Source: Otis tarda
Lineage: Eukaryota; Chordata; Aves; Otidiformes; Otididae
Length of the DNA: 64,000 nucleotides
Direction: 5' to 3'
NCBI GenBank assembly: GCA_026413225.1
Contig: CM048552.1
Coordinates: 200,521,553-200,585,552 of the forward strand
Shown here: piece by piece, positions 1 to 12,488 of the stretch
How positions within the stretch are numbered: the stretch's first letter is position 1
Layout: each line of letters begins with the position of its first letter
Notes under the pieces: generated by a model
Databases searched by the model: none
Seen by the model: only the letters and a program-made list of their open reading frames with translations
Told to the model about the DNA's origin: nothing
Made by a program: the position numbers and the translations under genes

Positions 1-390
1 CATGCTGGTCAGGGGGCTGGAGTACATGACACGGGAGATTCTGAGAGAACTGATTTTGCTCAGCATGGAGAAGAGAAGGAGAAAGGGAATCTAGTTGTTG
101 TGTTCAAGTACCCAAAGGTTACAGAGAAGTGGGGTTCACACTTCTTTTTTTTTGGCGAGGCATTGCAAAAGAAGAAGGGGCAACAGTCACAAGCTGTAAC
201 AAAGGAAATATGATGGAAGAAGGAAAAAAGATATTCACAGGGAAAACAGGAGAAGGGCCCAGAGAAGATGTGATTTCTCAATTTAGCACAAGACCTTGAC
301 TTAACTTTGAAGTCAGCCCTACTTTGTGCAGGAGTTTGAACCAAATAGTTCCCAGAGGTCCCTTCCAATTCAACTTCCTCTATGGTACCG
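1..390 (+). mobile_element. CR1 LINE, old 3' part, cut by window edge
   Basis: This is a decayed copy of the C-terminal end of CR1 ORF2 plus the 3' tail. The opening bases follow the CR1 block for a large gene-body stretch (ggggctggagtac, then a gagagaactg block, then catggagaagagaagg), and the copy ends with the typical agaggtcccttccaa tail near 350-390. The terminal octamers are lost or mutated. Many small gaps and substitutions relative to the family pattern mark it as an old insertion. The 118-codon open frame on the opposite strand (60-416) is only the antisense of this element. The left boundary lies outside the window. The family assignment comes from remembered CR1 patterns and was not aligned. 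Confidence 0.8.
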
Positions 391-3300
391 AATATGGGAT
401 CCTGTATATAATTCACAAAATCTGAAATCCATTTTTTACTATCAATGCAGAAACATCTTTGCTGAGCTGAGTATCCCTTGTAGTTTATGGCTGCAGCTGC
501 ACTGTCATAGGGACTTAAGTCTCAGCTGTCAAAAACAGCAAACAGATAGAAAACTTCACTGTAAAAAAATTGTTCTGAATATTAAAATTCTTCCTCATCA
601 GGTATATAAGCATAGATATTATGCTGTTTATGAGTCTCAGTAAGCAATGCTATACCATTAAAAATGGCATTATTCAAGAGAATGTATTTTCTGGACTGGA
701 AAGTGCAGAAAAGGACTGAAAAAATTTTCCAGCTAAAGCTATTTGGAAAAGTTTCAATAGACTTGTTTTCCAAATAAATCTGGAAATTTCTGAATCAAAT
801 GATGTTAATTTTTTTTTTTCAAAATTGTGTTTTGAACACAAAATCTCAAATTGTTGCCTTTTGACATTAGTAGCTAATTCACATTCCATAGGACTGGAAA
901 ATAAGATAAAAGATTTATTGCAGAATCTTGTCATCCTATAGTGTCAGGGAAATCACATAGGATATATTAAGTAATTTCACATACGTGTAAGAACGGCGTC
1001 AAATTCTGAGCCTCTGATCTTTACTCTGGAACAGATGTTATGTTGATACATTCAGCAGTATACAGTAGACACCTATGGACTGGTCAGTTGAATCATTCAC
1101 TAGGTTTTAGTTCCATTTTCATAGATTTTAGAGCAACGTATTTCCATTTTTACCAGTGAAGCAATATTTCATAAAAAGCCTGCAGATGTTTTTGTACTAT
1201 TTGTGTAAATAATATATTATTATAAAATTAAAAAAATACTGTAATATAATATCTTTTCTACATAAGTAATTTACAGATTATCTTATTTCATTTAGATCTG
1301 AAGCAAATTCATACCTTAAAATTTAAAAATCCTTCAAGAAGTGGGAATTCCATCTACTGTGCAACTCTAGAAGCAAGTAAGTGGCTATGCTAAAGAGCTA
1401 AGTCACCTTGAAAACAAAAATTTACAGAAGTCATGAGAAGAACAAGGTGTTTTGCCTATAGAATATGTCACTTGCTATAGAATATGGTATCCTCCAGGTG
1501 TTGCTCAGTGCTGAGTATTATCAGAAAAAAAATATTTTTCCCCATCTCCCACATTAATTTTGCAAAAAGAATCCAGCCTTTTCTCCATTGCTGCTCTGCT
1601 ACAACTATTAGTGTTAATAGGTAATACTTGATAACAGGGCAGGCTATATAAAGCTCTTAGAATTACACAGTACCAATGAATGACAATGATCCAAAAGCAG
1701 GTGGTACCACAACCCAAGCACAGATGATCACTGTTTTGCCATTACTAAATAACTACAGAAGAAGGGGAATCACTGTACAGAAAACAGGCTTAATGTGGCA
1801 CTGGGCTTTTCAGGGAGACAGCTCTAAGGAGATACTGCACCAGTGTGCTGGGTTACTCTAAGGGGGAACCTGCTATTTTATTTAAGAGGAATGGTGGCAA
1901 TAGAAGACATTCATGCATGATGATAGAGCAAATAAACCTGTTTGTGTCTAATGTAATGGAAAATTTGAGAATTATTCCTGCGTGTGAATATGTATGCAAA
2001 TCTGACCCTGGTGACACTGCCAAGGTCAGTGCATGGTGATCTGCTGAGTAAGTGCTAATCATTCAGCTTGAAATGTGGCTTTATCAGAAAAGCAATTTTG
2101 TGAAAAATCTCATGTCATTCCCCAGTTCTCTTTCTCATGTAATCTCCATGTCATGCTTGCTCATTTGTCAAGTTTATATTCAGGACTTTTCCAACTAAAA
2201 CTTCTCCTTGTCAATCAAATCATTTTTCTGTGTTGTGCATTGTTAACGCATCTGAGATAACAACTTTAAATTGCTCAAGTTCTTAATAGGAGAGCGGCAT
2301 TCTCTGTAGGACATTAATAGCTAAATCAAAGTAGGGGACAGTGGTTGAACTTGACGTGCTACTTAAATTTCAAAAACAAGTCCTATACTGAAAATAGGCA
2401 ATATGAGGCCATCATCAAATGGAATAAGAACAATGATTAAGTTCTTGGTACATCCAAACTGAGGTTTTACAGAAAAGAAAAGCTCATACAGGAAGATCTG
2501 GAGAATGTAAGTAGAGCGGAAAGTAATTTTGCAACAAAAGTGAGATAATTGTTCCTTAACAACAGCAAAAATTAAGATTTGTTTGTTTAATTCTTTGAGA
2601 GTCTTAGGAACTTCAGGATGCTACAAGGCATGTCAGACTTAGTAGCCCACCCTTTAGATCCATTGCAAATATGCTGGCAAAACCAATGAGATATGATTAA
2701 ATTACCTTTTCTCTGCCGGTTGATTACAGTAGAAACCAGCATTGTGTCAGTTACCTTTGGCAGGTGCAGCTGCAAATTCCTTGTTTAGTTGTCATTGCTG
2801 TTTCCTTGACCCACTTCAAAACCATCTTCTAGATAGAACTGAAGAGACAAGAATAGGGTACCCTTTGTACCCTTTGTTACATATCCTATTCTTTCAAACA
2901 ATAAACGCTTTTGCACCAGTAAAGGATAGGAAAATATTTCATTTACATGAGCACTAACCCTGTAGATCTGTTAATAAAACCTGATGATTATATTTACTGC
3001 CCAGTACCGTGGTATGCAAGGATCTGCATACAGGAATAAAACTTGGGGAGCTGGGATGGAACTTGACTGTGGAATTACTTTTTTCAAGAACTAGACTGGA
3101 AGGACACAGAAGACTGGTTGATTAATGTTAATTTCAAATTTGCTGGTGATTTTCCAGGTTCTAAGAACATGCTAATCTATTCTTGATAAACCTGGACAGG
3201 AATTCCTATGGAGCAAGTGACAAAACTGAAACCTCTTACTCAACATAAAACCATGAAATTGCAACATTCTGAGCTGCCTCTGTGGGCTGTAATGACTGGA

Positions 3301-3768
3301 AGAACTAGCATATAGTTTAAAAATGCAGACAGAAATTTGAGATGCTCCAGTCCTAGGTTTTTTTTTTTTTTACCAAAAATGTTTACAACTTATCTGTTTA
3401 ATGAGTTCCAGACAGGACTGAAATTATTGATGTATTAAAGCCAAAGCCTAGAAATTAATTTAGAGTCACTTAAAGGACGTACTCCTCATTAGAGTATAGC
3501 ATGTTAAGCACCAGATATCTGAGCAGTGATCAACAGTAACCCCAAACAAAGGTCTTTGCAAAAATCCAGAGTTTTTAAAAGACTTTTTTGTTTGCCATTG
3601 CCATTGTGCACATTTACAGAAATTGTGTGACATTTCCAGTCAACAAGAGAAGATAAAGATGCTAGTACTTGCACAGTATTTTAACATAAAACATAGAGAG
3701 CATTGAGGTAAAAATATATTTGAAATATGTGGCAAGATATGTCATAATACATATCAGTTATGTGTATA

Positions 3769-3784
3769 TTCTATGATTCTATGA
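3769..3784 (+). repeat. Possible CR1 3'-terminal octamer remnant
   Basis: The bases ttctatgattctatga match the repeated octamer at the very end of CR1 elements. No CR1 body is recognisable just upstream, so this is either a very truncated insertion or a coincidence. Confidence 0.3.
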
Positions 3785-6700
3785 CGTGAGCAGTTCGAAA
3801 TAGTTATTTCCAAGAAATCATTACATTATTATTAATGTATAACATATATAGTGTTAAAGAATAAAACAACCTTAAAGTTGAGTGATGTAGATGAATAATG
3901 CAACAGTTCTAAAAGATGAGTGCTTAAAATAGTAAAAAAGAAAAGGAAAATCTTCTTAAGGTTCTTTGCATTCATAAAGTTTTGCAATGGCAAAAATGAT
4001 TAAAAGTAATTTCTGGAAATAATTTTTTCTTACTGCTTTTAAAAGAGTTTTAAAAATAATTGTTTTTAATGAAATTTAAAAAATAGAAAAGAATACATGA
4101 TGGACTTTCTGTTTTGGAAGAACTAGAAAAATACAAGAAATTATTCTTCTAGAGAGCATGATGGAAGGGGGCCATACATAGGGAGAGATCAGAAATGTAC
4201 TTACTTCTTTGAAACGCAGTCCTACAGTCATTCTGCCGGACAATTTCCCCTGTACAAGAGAACATTGAAAAGAAAATGCTTTTTGCATTTGTAGCTCTGT
4301 TTTCAATTATACAGGAAAAGCGCATTTCCAAAGCCCGTTTGTCTTGAATATGACATTGTCAACCTGTAGTGTTTGTTGCAGGGATGCGAAGAAAGTATCG
4401 ATTAGAAATCAATACAAAGTTTGTTTCCCTTGGTTTAGGAACTTTAGATAAATAAAACAAAACACAAGGGGAGAAAAACAACTTGCATGACTATGCTCCA
4501 TGAAACTGAGTAAGTCAAACTTTATTAACTCCTCACCTGGTCCTCATTTAATCAGTGCAAAATCAAAACCTTCTTGAGGAAGATCAGAGTTTAGATAGGA
4601 GATGAATTTGAGCTGATCTAGAAATCTTAATAGAGCTGTTTTGTCCCTGTTGGAATTGACTCTTAACACCATAACTGTCCTTAAAAATGCTAGGGAGAAA
4701 GGACACGCAGACATTTTGTCTCCATTTCACTCAGGCTAATGGAAGTCTTAACAATGTGATGGTGGTGCTTATTCGATACATAGGTGATTGATGTTCTCAA
4801 GAGTGTAATTATCTAGGTGCTTAATGGTAGTCCAGTTTGGGAGTAAGTACTCCAGGTATTTCAGCTAATAAACCTTTGCATCTTTGAGACGATAGCCCTA
4901 ACGGATTTCACGTGGGCATTCTCAAATGCTGTTTACACTCTACGTTATTTTCTACAGTTAACTAAAAAAAGTAGACACAAATGTTAGAAGTGTGTGAGCT
5001 TCTTAGTTATAAACAAAGTGCCTCATTACATCTCCCTAGGGACAATCTGAGAGGAGGATACAAAATCGTCCTTGTCCAGGGAAGATATTCCTGACTAGAA
5101 GTGGCACTGCCCCTGGAGTCCACCAGTCCGAGAATTATTAAGAAGAGGGAGCAGAGGAGGAAGAAGAATAACAAATTAAGAATATCATGGTTCAGATAAC
5201 AGGAGGGAGGGAAAGACGTTCAGACACTCTCAGGAGGCGAAAAATCTGTGTTCTAACTCTTCCTGCTATGCCTTATTATTTATATAAAACAAAATATCTT
5301 TATTAAGAACACTTTTCTAGTTCAAAATAGCCAACAATAAATTTGATCAGAGTCCTAATATGGGTAAAAATCCTTTCCAGAAAAGGACTGAGTTCAATCA
5401 AAATGTCCCACATCCCACATTAATTCCCTAATTAGCAGGATTATATAAAAAAAAAAGGACTTGATACTTCCTCTGGGACATTTGTGCACCTTCTGTTTCC
5501 TCCCCTCCTATTGAAAACCGTCTGGCCAATTCAGATAGTTTACACACATTACACTTTTTTTTTCCAAGTAAGTAAGGAAGAAGTTTCCCAGATCTACCAG
5601 GAGAGTGCATCTAGGAAAGAAGACATTTCTGAGACCCTGCTCTGGCACTGGAAGAGCTGTTACTTGAACCTGATTTTCTCAGAAATTAGAGGAGCTATTA
5701 GTTACTCTGGGTGGGCTGTTTATTTTTTTTTTTAAAGGAAAAAAAAAACAAACAAAAACTTCCTTGCATACTTTTATTAAGTTTATGCTACAAGTCACAG
5801 ACTTTGTTCTTCACTGGAATTACAATAAATTTCGAAACATCACAAGAAAATATTCTCCAGCCAACACAATCCTTTTTCCTAACTTGATCACCAGTATAAA
5901 TGAAAATAGCCCAAGAAAGGCTGAACTAAATGTACTGATCGATTGATGATCAGTGACTGGCATGCAATATCCTCATCCCTGGCCTTCAGCTCTCCTTGTT
6001 TCTTTTAACTCCTTTGTCCAGATTCCTCCACACCCGACTGTCTCATCCAGCACACTGAACCTCAACACTGACTGAAGATCAGAAGCACCAAGGCAAAATA
6101 GGAGCTTACCCACTCCACTGTTGTAGGGGAAAATGCTAAGTTTGACACTTTGAAGAATCGCAGTTCCAGAAGAGTGAACACTGATCTCTCCTCTTTCCCA
6201 GCTCCTAGTCATCTGTATCTGCGGGTAATACCAGGCTAATCCTGCTACCTCTGCTCAGCGGTTAATGACAATAATCACTGCAGCATCCAGAGGCTTGCAC
6301 CTCTGCCTGGGTCATGCACTGGAGGTCTCTTGGGTTCATTAGGTTATGTGAAGGCAGTGGGGTTGAAGACCAGTGAATTCCCTTATTGAGTAAGCACCAG
6401 GCAATGTGGCCTTGCTTTCTGTTGCTAGAACAACCAGCATCGTGAGATGAATTATTATATCGCCTCAGCTCCGCTCCTGTGCAATAGTAATGATGCATGC
6501 ATGGCTTTATCAAGGTACCAGGAGAGCTAGATACAACTCCTTCCCTCCCAACCACAAGCACTGTTGAGCATGACGCAATTCATGTCACATAACACAAAGA
6601 TGCCAAAGCTCATCAGAGCTCTCACATTCACAGTGGGGCTAGATCCCCCACCTACCATAGCAGCATCTGATTCTGATATTTTTGACTCCAATAAATCCTT

Positions 6701-7747
6701 AGTCTAAACATAAAATCTGCAAAGCTCAAGGAGATGTAGACATTGTTCATGCAGAAACAGTGCAGAGCAAAAAGCTTTGCACTGCTCTTTCATCTTATCT
6801 TTTCTTTTGTAATGCTAAAACTAATTATATTGTGATGAAGACTCAGTCATTCTCTGTTGGTTGTTTTTAATATAAAGATTTGTACCTACTCCATGTAGTG
6901 CAAAGTAGCACCTGAAATCATAAACTTCTTTTGTTTTCACTCTCCTTATGAGCAGAAGTAGGAAAACAAACAAGGTCCTTAAACTTCTGTCTTGTCCTAT
7001 CTTGTGTACACATTTTAATGAGGAATGAATTTATCACAGAAAAAGAAATAGCATTAAAGCCAGACAGACCAGAAAAGTGCATTTCAGACCTCGTCTGTCT
7101 CCAGGTTTCCTAACAGATAATGCATTTCCCATGGCACACATCCATATGGACCAGCAGAGATACCCTATTCTGGCAACTGTTCTATCTCCTTCTGGAAACA
7201 ATACCAAAATGCTGGTTGCACTGCTGATGGGCAGCTGGCTTCCTTTTTACTTTGGTCCCTAAAAAGTCAATCCTGACCCTTGGCTGAGCACTGCTGATAA
7301 CCCAGAACTCCTCTCACCCACAGAGTCCTCATGAAACTGGGAACTCCAAGAAGGACAGGGAAAAGGGACTGGTAAATGCATAAGTGTGCTCAGAAAACTT
7401 TGTGAAGATTTTTCTGAGAGGAATTATCTGTGTACCATGTCTGTCTGATGGAACAGTACAAATCTGAAATTGTGATGGGAAAATTGAAATAAAATTCTAT
7501 GTGTTTTAGAGGAACAATGTTGATGAGAGAATAAATGAGGGGGCAGTCGATACTATGTAGAACATAATTAAACAGGAAAAATAAAATCTCACACATGCAG
7601 GAAATCTTTCATCTTTTCTCACATCTGCTCAGTCACTGCTTTCCCACAGATCAAACTTTCCTTACTTACTGTAATTTTTTTTCCCTGCTGTTCTTTGAGT
7701 ATATAAATGTAAGGGTGAAATGTGAAGGCATTAAGGAGACAGTGTGC

Positions 7748-7866
7748 ATGCAAAGGAGAGTCAGGAATCCTGAAAACATTGTAAAACTGTAAGCCTGAGG
7801 CTGAAAGCAAATATACATGCAAAAGCCCCTTTAATGCTATGCAAATAAATTCAGATTCATGCAAAT
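7748..7866 (+). promoter_or_regulatory. Cluster of POU octamer-like sites
   Basis: Two perfect ATGCAAAT octamers start at 7839 and 7859, exactly 20 bp apart. Two one-mismatch versions start at 7748 (ATGCAAAG) and 7817 (ATGCAAAA). All four are on the same strand, and the last runs straight into ATATGCAT. ATGCAAAT is the established binding site of OCT/POU-domain factors. That this is an enhancer is inference: short sites also arise by chance in AT-rich DNA, but same-strand spacing of about two helical turns is notable. Confidence 0.3.
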
Positions 7867-10835
7867 ATATGCATTTTAAATATGTGCCCCTTTGCTCAGT
7901 AGTATAACAGATGTGTAAATCATGGAGCGCAGAGATTTCTCATAAGCTACTACCAGAGTATTGAAAGAATCTGAAATGTTTGTGCTTGTTAAAGAACAGC
8001 TCAATACTCAGAAACTTTCAGGTAACTGAAAAGTGTTCTCTCGGTGGAGTCTTTGTCTTCTACTCATCTCTGTATCTCTGTTTTTTCCCTTTATGCCTTT
8101 GGTCTTTCAAATCTCTCTTTAATATATGTTTTTCCACCACACTTTCCAGAGATGATCCACTATAAACTGAATGTCTACCATGCACTCTATTCTTTAACAC
8201 GTTTTGAAGCCAGGGCTTTTCTTGTTCTACAGGAAATTTGTGTGCTTGTATTATATCACCTAATATAAACCAAGTATCTCTCCTGGGGAACAGTATGTTT
8301 TGCTGCCTCTGTTGTGCAGGGCTAAACACGCAGTCAACACTCAGTAAGTAACAGATTTTTCCCTTCCATCTTTTAAGGTTTGCCAGTAGCATTTAGAGCT
8401 TACTCCCTCAAGCAGCCTTAAAGTGACATAACAAATGAAAGTCGTATTTAAACGATGCATTTGAACAATACCTTGCTTTACAGTTCACATGTCTTTAAGA
8501 CAACAAACGATAGATTTCTGGAGGGGATAGGTTATAATCCATACAGATATAAAAACAGAACACTTTCAACTTATGTTTTCCTTGGCAAAGAATGCTGTTT
8601 ATTTTCACAAATCTTTGTAGGCACATTTCCATATTTCACAGGGGAGGAAAAGGACAGTTCTACCATTGCAGAAGAGCTTTCAGCAGAATAAATTAATCTC
8701 TTAAATGTGTTACTACTATAGCTGGATAAGCAATTTCTTTACTGAGCCAAGTATTTTCCCTATTTTTCATGTTTCAAACTCTCTGGGAAATGACGTGATT
8801 TCTCTTAACATATTTATGTGTAATTGTCCAAATGAATTGCAATCCAGTCTTATTCATTATTTGTGGTATGTGCCTTGGTCATATGCTTCAAGAAACTCAC
8901 CCGAAAGCCAACAGCTTTTAGCACTTTGAATGCATTTTTTATTGTAGGAATGGGAAAAGAAGAACTGAAGAAGAGCAAAAATAGTGCCTGTGTGAGAGAG
9001 ACAACAAAAGCATACTTTTTGATTTTTCCTTGTGGAAAGTGGTGATGGTGGAATTTTCTTTTTCCTTAAACCAGATCATTTCAAGGAATAATTTCAAAAC
9101 ACAGCTGCATAAACCAGTGAGTCAGCACAACGGAGAGGCCAACTTCAGGCAGTGGGAGAGACAGGTGAAAAAAGACGACCAGCTTGAACCTTTGATGGTG
9201 TGAAAAAAAAAGGTGAGAAATGACGTACTGATGGAAAAAGTCACACTGCCATCTATCATACTGAACCACTGCGTTTGTTAGTGTGTCTCTTCCTCGCTTT
9301 GGAGTTCAATACCAAACATTAGTCTCAACTGCCTGGTCACCTGAGTACAGAAGCTTCTCTGGGAAAGGCGCCACTGCGAACTGTTCTGTGTTGTACTTTC
9401 CTATATCTTATGTCAAAAAAATAGTAGTTCAGTAGCTTCCAAGAATATAGATCAAAGTAATTTGTTTTCTACTTATCATCAGTCATGAAACAGTGGGTTT
9501 TTTTATTTTCTTTTCTTTTCGTGGGTTAACTTCTTTCCTTTTTGAAGAATGCAGCCTTCTAGTTGCCCTTAGGTGATACATATTCTAAAGAGTGGACATT
9601 AAGATGGTGATAATGATGATCTATGTAAAAATGTCCTAATTTAAGATTAATAATTTAATATTTTTAATGGGCCTAAGACAACCTCTGGAATAGCAATAAA
9701 CAGTGTCAAAAATAATGCTCAAATGTGTTTTCCACCAAAGTGATTACATTTGTCTTCCTGGTATTGCTGCTCAGAAAGCTTGATGTCAGTTGCTAATAAG
9801 TAAGCACCAACAAATTGTTATCAGTTCTTGTTGTTTATAATTTTGAGTACAGCCCGATTCCTTGCTTGAGCTGCATCAGCAAGGCCTGCAAGTTTCTGCT
9901 AAGGCACTGCTTTGTATGTCTTCCACACTAAGTACCGTAATGCCGTATATCTTAAGTAGTCTCTGCTGCGTACACAAACAGCAAAAAACAGTGCTTTCTG
10001 CATTGTCTGAACACTCCTGAGCTTCTCCTCATCCTGCTTTCTCCCATCTATTGTATGTGTTAATGCTACCTTACCACCACATTTTGTTGGCTTAAATAAT
10101 ATTCTTTCTTCTTTTTTTTTCTCTCAGAATAGGTAATGCATATTTTTCTAGATGTACAAATCTAGTAAAATATGCAGGTAAATATACCAGTAATTTTGAG
10201 GCAAGAAGCAAAAATCATTCTCGTCTGGCTAATGCATTTCTCTGTTACTCAGCCAGCTCTGCTTGATTATACAGAAGACGTGTCAGTTGTTATTCACACA
10301 CCAAGCATCTTCGCACTGTCAAGGGATTTCAGTGAATTATGAATTTATTTCAGTTAATCAACAGTAAGGGTGCATGCAAATGTTTGGAAGATTAATGTGG
10401 ATTAGCATCCTTAGTTCCTAAAGCTTATACAAAGTATTCAAAGTAGTAAAACTAAAAATCTGTCGTCTTTAACTCCATATCAGCTAACTGTTCTTTGCCA
10501 GTTAGGTTCTAGAGGGCTAGTTTGGGGAAGGTCATGGGAGAGATGTGTTTGGTGAAGATCTGGATTTATTGGAGGGGCTGAATAGGGCTATAGTCCAACC
10601 ATCTCTTGAAAATAGCACTGACAAATGCATTAATGTGTCAATATCAAGTGAAGCATTCAAAACCAGATCAGAACTGCCTTGGAGTGTGCTCATTATGGTG
10701 GAGAATGGGAAAGGAAGGTGAAATACACTGACGGTTTGTGTCAGGAGGTGAAGAGTCTGCATGCTTGCCAGCAGGAAGACAACTAGGAAAAATTACAAGA
10801 AAGGGACAATATACTTTGTTTTATTTCTGTCTACA

Positions 10836-11398
10836 AGTCGAGGGAGGTGATTTTGCCCTTCTACTCTGCTCTTGTGAGACCCCACCTGCAGTACTACACC
10901 CAGCTCTGGAGCCACCAACACAAAAAGGACATGGACATGTTGGAGTGAGTCCAGAGGAGGGGAAGGAAAACGATCAGAGGGCTGGAGCACCTCTCCTATG
11001 AGGAGAGGTTGAGAGAGTTGGGGCTGTTCAGCCTGGAGAAGAGAAGGCTCCAGGGAGACCTTATAACAGCCTTCCAGTACCTCAAGGGGGCTTAGGAGAA
11101 AGATGGGGATAAAATCTTTAGCAGGCCTGTTGTGATAGGGTGAGGAGTAATGGTTTTAAAATAGAAGGAAGCAGTTTCAGACTTGATATAAGGATAAAAA
11201 TTTTTACACTGAGGGTGGTGAAACATTGGAATAGGTTGCCCAGAGAGGTGGTGGATGCCCCATCCCTCGAAACATTCAAGGCCAAGTTGGATGGGGCTCT
11301 GAGCAACCTGATCTGGTTGGAGATGTCCCTGCTCCTTGCAGGATGGTTGGACTAGATGACCTTTAAAGGTCCCTTCAAACCCAAACTATTCTATGATT
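10836..11398 (+). mobile_element. CR1 LINE, 5'-truncated, complete 3' end
   Basis: The piece encodes the C-terminal part of CR1 ORF2. In the forward frame it begins with the segment [20 protein letters not shown] and continues through [21 protein letters not shown]. The last 70 codons (11140-11355) include HWNRLPREVVDAPSLETFKA. It ends with the 3' tail and one octamer (ttctatga) near 11398. In-frame stops (for example after the DMDMLE segment and at the cttagg near 11092) and a frame change show that it is dead. 5' truncation with an intact 3' end is the normal result of LINE target-primed reverse transcription. It is related to the copies at 32217 and 52418. Confidence 0.95.
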
Positions 11399-12465
11399 TT
11401 TCTTTCTTTCAAAATATATTTGCTGTGCTAACAATTTCAGCAATCTTTATATTTAATGACTGCATGTAGAAAATTCATCATATTCACATATTAAAAAAAG
11501 ATTTTAACTTACTCAACAAAGAATCATTCTAAAAAACCCCCAACAAGTTAAAGACAGCAATAACCAAAATAAAGATAATCCCAAAGATTAAGAAATAACA
11601 AGTTCTCCTCAGAAACAGACAAGAAAACAGACAAGAAAAAAAAGATAAAAACAGAGCACTCCAGAGCAGCCTTGAGTTAGCTGCTAACTAATGGAAAGGT
11701 TTCCTCTGAATTAGATGCTTCCATTTGCAAAATAAGAATCAGGCTACTCAGCAGCCACTGAAGGAGACACACAGCAGAGAAAACATATGGTCAGTTTGGA
11801 TTTACCAGCAAGCAGGTCCAACTGTGGGGTGTAATTATCCTCAGATCTCCCCTCTGCAAGTCCAGCAGCCAGGGTTCAGGTACTGCACCCCTTACAATCT
11901 GCAAGTCAATTCAAATAAACAATAATCTAACCCACATTGTTAGAGACATAAACATTTTAAATATCGTGCTCTTCAGTGGGAAGAGATGAATGCTCTGTTC
12001 ATTTTTATAATACTGTTTGTAACTTCTGAGATTAGATCATTCGGAGCAATTCAACAAGAAGAAATTTAAACTAAACAGTACCAGCCACCACTTATGCTGT
12101 ATGTTCCGAAGAAGAGTTATTTTTCTGTCAATTTAATTTGATGACTCTGGTGTACAAAGAACATGCTCTTCACTTCTTGTTTTGCAGGCTTAGAACAAAT
12201 GAAAACTATGTTATGGCCATCTGGTTATTTCAGGGAAAACTTAATGATGCAGCTAAATTCAAATAACAAATTCTCTGTTAGGTATACCAAGACTAAGAAA
12301 TTATTTTTGTAACTTATCTAGGCTCAAAATATAGTATATTTGTGAAAAATTTTCACAGGAGATCATCTTGATGAAATAAAGGATTCACTGATAACTTCTC
12401 GAAGGAAAACAGAGTATCCTACTGATTTCCTAATTCTTCCATTACAGAAGAAGATGATAGAGAGC

Positions 12466-12488
12466 ATCTGCATAGATGATATGCAGAT
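12466..12488. repeat. Perfect 8-bp inverted repeat, 7-bp spacer
   Basis: The bases atctgcat (12466-12473) and atgcagat (12481-12488) are exact reverse complements separated by agatgat. Such a palindrome could be a dimeric factor site or chance. Confidence 0.6.

Larger units (their letters stand above)
391..10835. other. AT-rich noncoding stretch, no recognisable gene
   Basis: No reading frame here resembles a known protein, and all open frames are short (at most about 110 codons). The stretch holds homopolymer A and T runs, an isolated CR1-like octamer pair (3769-3784), a moderately GC-richer block at about 5960-6560 with several CpGs, and a cluster of octamer-type POU sites (7748-7866). I see no tRNA, snRNA or large tandem repeat. 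Confidence 0.6.

Noticed and set aside
60..416. 118-codon minus-strand frame at the left edge
   Set aside because: It is the antisense strand of the CR1 element at 1-390.
8060..8392. 110-codon minus-strand frame
   Set aside because: No similarity to any family I know; of a length expected by chance in a 64-kb six-frame scan.
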